A stretch of DNA of 46,596 nucleotides, from NCBI GenBank assembly GCA_035524895.1, contig DATLFI010000374.1, forward strand, positions 1-46,596. Direction: 5' to 3'. The DNA comes from DATLFI01 sp035524895 (lineage in GTDB: Bacteria > Acidobacteriota > Thermoanaerobaculia > Multivoradales > Multivoraceae). Made by a program: the position numbers and the translations under genes. Below, piece by piece: positions 43,889 through 46,596 of the stretch. Every line of letters begins with the position of its first letter. Within the stretch, counting starts at the first letter, position 1. The notes below the pieces were generated by a model. The model was not told the DNA's origin. It worked only from the letters and a program-made list of their open reading frames with translations, and searched no databases.

Positions 43889-45208
43889 TCAGGGCGCCGC
43901 TGCTTCGATACAGAAGAGATGCTGCTCGCCACGTAGCAGCAGGCAGCCGCCGCCTGCCGCCGGTGAAGCACCGGTTCCCATCTCGCCCAGCTCATTTTCG
44001 CCAAGAAGCTCGAACTCGGCTCCGGCAGTCACTACGGAAACGGTGCCCTTGGTCGAGGTGGCGAAGACCTTCCCGTCGCCCGCCATCAACGATGCGTGGT
44101 TGCGGCCATGCGCGAGACGATGCTCCCAGACGATGTCGCCGCTCTCGGGATCGCGGGCCACCAGGACACCGAGCAGGGTCAGCGAGTAGAGCAGGCCTCG
44201 GTAGAGCACCGGGGACGATACCTGGGGGGCCAACCGCTCGTGATGCCAGAGCTGCTGCACCTGCGTCTCGCGACCGGTCCCCGTCAGACGCAGCATCAGG
44301 TTGCCGCGCCGATTGTCGGCGCCACCCAAGATCCCCACCAGATCGCTGCCCAGCACCGGCGTCGACACCATCTGCAACATCGGGTACTCGTAGAGCCAGA
44401 GCCGTTCACCGGTGGCGACGTCGTAGCCGGCGATGGCTCCCGAGTGCGCGAAGAGTGCCTCGCGCCCTGCGCCACGCTGGACGATCACGGGCGTCGAATA
44501 GGAGCAACAGGTCTCGGTCCACTCGGTGCGCCAGCGCTGCTCACCGCTGCCGCTGTCGAAGGCCGCGAGCCAGCCGACGTCGTCGGTCTGCGCCCGCTCC
44601 TTGTCCTGGGCGACGAGCACCAGGTCGCCGTCGAGCACCGCAGAGCTGGCGGCCCCATAGCGCGTGAAGTCGTGGTACGCAGGATCGATCACCTGGCTCC
44701 AGACGATCTCTCCGTCGGCATCGAGGCGGGCGAGCGTCGAGCCGAAGTAGGCGTAGACGGAGTGGCCGTCGGTGGCGGGCGTGGGTCCGGCCAGGGTATT
44801 GAGCCGGTGGCGCTTCTCTTGCGCCGCCGCAAAGACTTCCCTCTGCCACAGGAGCGCGCCCGAGGTCAGGTCGTAGGCGAGCACGACACGGTGGTGATCG
44901 CCTTCGGGGTTGGCGGCGTTCACGGGGTAGCTGGCGGTCAAGTAGACCTGATCGTTGGCCACGACCGGCGACGAGTTCCCGGCGCCGGGCACGGGCGTTT
45001 TCCAGCGGACATTGGCACCGAGCCCGCCGTCCCAGGTGGAAGGCAACGATCCCTGGTCGAAGACCCCGGCCCCTCCTGGGCCCCGCCATTGCGGCCAGGG
45101 CGCGTCCGTCCCGCCGGAGCAGGCCAGCGCGGGCAGCGCTACGATGACCAGACGAAGGACCCGCCGGGCGAGTAGGCGCCGAGGGGTCCATGGGGCACGG
45201 TTAGTCAC
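43889..45208 (-). CDS. PQQ-repeat beta-propeller lipoprotein (copy 2)
   Basis: This protein has 439 residues. The lipobox LPALAC puts the lipid at Cys30. WPQWRGPGGAG is the opening motif of a widespread secreted PQQ-like propeller family. Blades are visible as NSSPVVANDQVYLTA, LTSGALLWQRE, GYDVATGERLWLYE and DPESGDIVWEH. An adjacent cysteine pair, Cys234-Cys235, stands in TETCCSYSTP. No PQQ dehydrogenase catalytic residues or haem site are evident, so enzymatic function is doubtful. It overlaps the upstream paralogue by 8 bp and is clearly a tandem duplicate of it. Confidence 0.8.
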   Translation of the reverse strand: MTNRAPWTPRRLLARRVLRLVIVALPALACSGGTDAPWPQWRGPGGAGVFDQGSLPSTWDGGLGANVRWKTPVPGAGNSSPVVANDQVYLTASYPVNAANPEGDHHRVVLAYDLTSGALLWQREVFAAAQEKRHRLNTLAGPTPATDGHSVYAYFGSTLARLDADGEIVWSQVIDPAYHDFTRYGAASSAVLDGDLVLVAQDKERAQTDDVGWLAAFDSGSGEQRWRTEWTETCCSYSTPVIVQRGAGREALFAHSGAIAGYDVATGERLWLYEYPMLQMVSTPVLGSDLVGILGGADNRRGNLMLRLTGTGRETQVQQLWHHERLAPQVSSPVLYRGLLYSLTLLGVLVARDPESGDIVWEHRLAHGRNHASLMAGDGKVFATSTKGTVSVVTAGAEFELLGENELGEMGTGASPAAGGGCLLLRGEQHLFCIEAAAP

Positions 45209-46577
45209 GATCTCCGGTGTCCGGCTCCCGCTCCACGCAGGTCAGATGAGCCCGTGTGCGGATCAGCAGGCAGCCGTCGACGATGGCCGGCGAGGCGTTG
45301 GTTCCCGGCTCGTCGAAGTCGTTCTCGGCGAGTAGCTGGAAGGTCTCCTCGGCAGCGACCACGGCCACCGTGCCCCCGGTCGAGCTGACGTAGACCTTGC
45401 CGTCGCCAGCCACCAGGGAAGCACGATTGTGCATGTGACCGAGACGGTGATTCCACAGCAGCTCGCCAGTGCGCACGCGGTAGCTGGCCATGATTCCCTG
45501 GTCGGTCACGGTGAAGAGCTGGTCGCGGTACACCACCGGGGACGCATTCTGGGGCGCGAAGTGCCGGCTGCTCCAGACCGGTTCCACGGTCGTCTCCCTG
45601 CCAGAGCCGATGAGCTGGAGGGCGAACGTGCCCTTGACGTTGTAGGCGCCGCCCGCCACCAACAGGAGATCGCCGTGGAGGACGGGGGTGCCGACCATTT
45701 GCAGGATCTCGACTTCGTGCGACCACAAGGGCTCGCCAGTGCTCGCCGAGTAGGACGTCACCGCTCCGGAGTGAGCCACCAGGATCTCCTCGCCCGCACC
45801 GCGGTCCACCACCAAGGGTGTGGTGTAGCTGCAGCAGGTGTGCTCCCACTCGGTGCGCCACAATCGCTCGCCGGTCTCCCGGTCGAAGGCCGCCAGCCAC
45901 CCTGGCTCCTCGGCGTCGGCGAATTCCTTGTCCTGGAGCACGATGATCGCATCGCCCGAGAACACCGGGGAGCTGGCGGCTCCGTAGCGGCTGTATTTGG
46001 CGTAGTCGGGGTCGATCTCATGCTGCCAGACCACCTCGCCGTCCGGATCGAGCCTGGCCAGCGTCGAGCCAAAGTAGACGACGACGCCCTCGCCGTCCGT
46101 CACGGGAGTGGGAGCGGCAAAGCTGTTGTGCCGATGCTTGCCCTCGGGCGGCGCGGCGAAGAGGCGGCGATGCCAGAGCAGCTCACCCGTCTTGCGATCG
46201 AGCCCCAGCACCGCGCGGTGGCGGTCGGGCCGGACCCGCTCCGAGGGGTTCTCGTCCGCATAGGCCGTGGTCAGATAGATCCGATTGCCGGCAGCCACCG
46301 GTGACGAGTTGCCCAGGCCAGGTAGCTCCGTACGCCACCGCACGTTGGCCGTGGTAGCGCTCCAACGTGTCGGAAGTGGGCTCCGGTCGGAGATACCGCG
46401 GCTGTCCACGCCCCGCCACTGGGGCCAATCGTCGGGGGCCGGCTCCCCGCAACCGATCGGGGCAAGAAGCAGCGATATAGCCAGCACTGGCAGCCCGTGG
46501 TGAAACCCGCGTGAGGCTGCGCGCGGGGATCTGCGGCCGCTGGCAAGGCGTGGCCGACGAACGCGATGCGGTGCCAT
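45201..46577 (-). CDS. PQQ-repeat beta-propeller lipoprotein (copy 1)
   Basis: This protein has 458 residues. After a charged N-terminus, the signal sequence ends at LLLAPIGC (lipid Cys43). WPQWRGVDSRG is followed by blades such as NSSPVAAGNRIYLTT, LDRKTGELLWHRR, YSASTGEPLWSHE and YRVRTGELLWNHR. Cys248-Cys249 lie in EHTCCSYTTP, exactly matching the pair in the paralogue. The two proteins align along their length. The start lies 19 bp from the window edge, so upstream partners are not visible. A scaffold or sensor role at the outer membrane is more likely than a dehydrogenase. Confidence 0.8.
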   Translation of the reverse strand: MAPHRVRRPRLASGRRSPRAASRGFHHGLPVLAISLLLAPIGCGEPAPDDWPQWRGVDSRGISDRSPLPTRWSATTANVRWRTELPGLGNSSPVAAGNRIYLTTAYADENPSERVRPDRHRAVLGLDRKTGELLWHRRLFAAPPEGKHRHNSFAAPTPVTDGEGVVVYFGSTLARLDPDGEVVWQHEIDPDYAKYSRYGAASSPVFSGDAIIVLQDKEFADAEEPGWLAAFDRETGERLWRTEWEHTCCSYTTPLVVDRGAGEEILVAHSGAVTSYSASTGEPLWSHEVEILQMVGTPVLHGDLLLVAGGAYNVKGTFALQLIGSGRETTVEPVWSSRHFAPQNASPVVYRDQLFTVTDQGIMASYRVRTGELLWNHRLGHMHNRASLVAGDGKVYVSSTGGTVAVVAAEETFQLLAENDFDEPGTNASPAIVDGCLLIRTRAHLTCVEREPDTGDRD

Positions 46578-46596
46578 CGTGCAGGAGGCCCAACGC

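Noticed and set aside
43889..46577. Quinoprotein dehydrogenase call for the propeller pair
   Set aside because: Length is shorter than true PQQ alcohol dehydrogenases and the catalytic Asp/Ca site motifs are not evident; propeller lipoprotein is the safer call.

Overview
The window is GC-rich genomic DNA with dense bacterial gene packing, many GTG/TTG starts, stop/start overlaps of the GTGA/ATGA kind, and no rRNA, tRNA, CRISPR array or transposase that I can see. Housekeeping genes (recA, murB, clpB) sit beside a Ser/Thr kinase with PEGA domains, PEGA/PDZ and NHL-type secreted proteins, PQQ-like lipoprotein propellers and a fused TRAP transporter. That mixture is typical of Acidobacteriota (for example Thermoanaerobaculia-like lineages) or a neighbouring deep-branching Gram-negative phylum. 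This placement is an inference from gene content, not from a marker-gene tree.

Layout. 1-494: non-coding, with a two-copy repeat containing a perfect palindrome. 495-3453: a stability/defence-like islet with three PIN-toxin modules (Phd-PIN, AbrB/MazE-PIN, Phd-PIN) and a nucleotidyltransferase with a small partner; several promoters and operator-like repeats are visible, and two genes look leaderless. 3474-8411 (minus): DnaJ/CbpA-like co-chaperone, ClpB disaggregase and a circularly permuted ATP-grasp protein, probably one transcription unit. 8637-8891 (minus): a ferredoxin. 8971-16637 (minus): M48 metalloprotease with a helical repeat region, PEGA-tailed Ser/Thr kinase, TPR-propeller protein and PEGA-PDZ protein, which look like an envelope-sensing locus. 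16702-23067 (plus): a stunted AMP-ligase-like protein, TRAP solute receptor (DctP), DctQM fusion permease, a small membrane protein and a GT51 peptidoglycan glycosyltransferase with a very large N-terminal domain. 23082-24491 (minus): class III aminotransferase. 24740-25777: a small secreted helical protein and an Smr-domain protein meeting stop to stop. 25801-28881 (minus): a large multi-domain exported protein. 29081-29362: a remnant of a GT9 glycosyltransferase. 29410-30516 (minus): recA. 30884-36610 (plus): murB, an exported protein, MoxR ATPase, DUF58 protein and a DUF3488-transglutaminase protein. 36537-37592 (minus): a lipoprotein. 37728-43874 (plus): four glycosyltransferase genes and a small membrane coiled-coil protein. 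43889-46577 (minus): a tandem duplicate of PQQ-repeat lipoproteins.

How the parts fit. Much of the window serves the cell envelope: MurB and the GT51 enzyme act on peptidoglycan, the glycosyltransferase cluster probably builds a surface polysaccharide, MoxR-DUF58-transglutaminase is a widespread cassette thought to handle envelope proteins, and the M48/kinase/PEGA locus looks able to sense and process periplasmic proteins. The chaperone unit handles cytosolic protein damage. The TRAP system imports an unknown organic acid. The least ordinary items are the multi-TA islet with its operators, the ClpB-linked permuted ATP-grasp protein, the kinase/M48/PEGA-PDZ locus, the GT51 fusion, the GT8-like/GT4 fusion and the duplicated propellers with paired adjacent cysteines.
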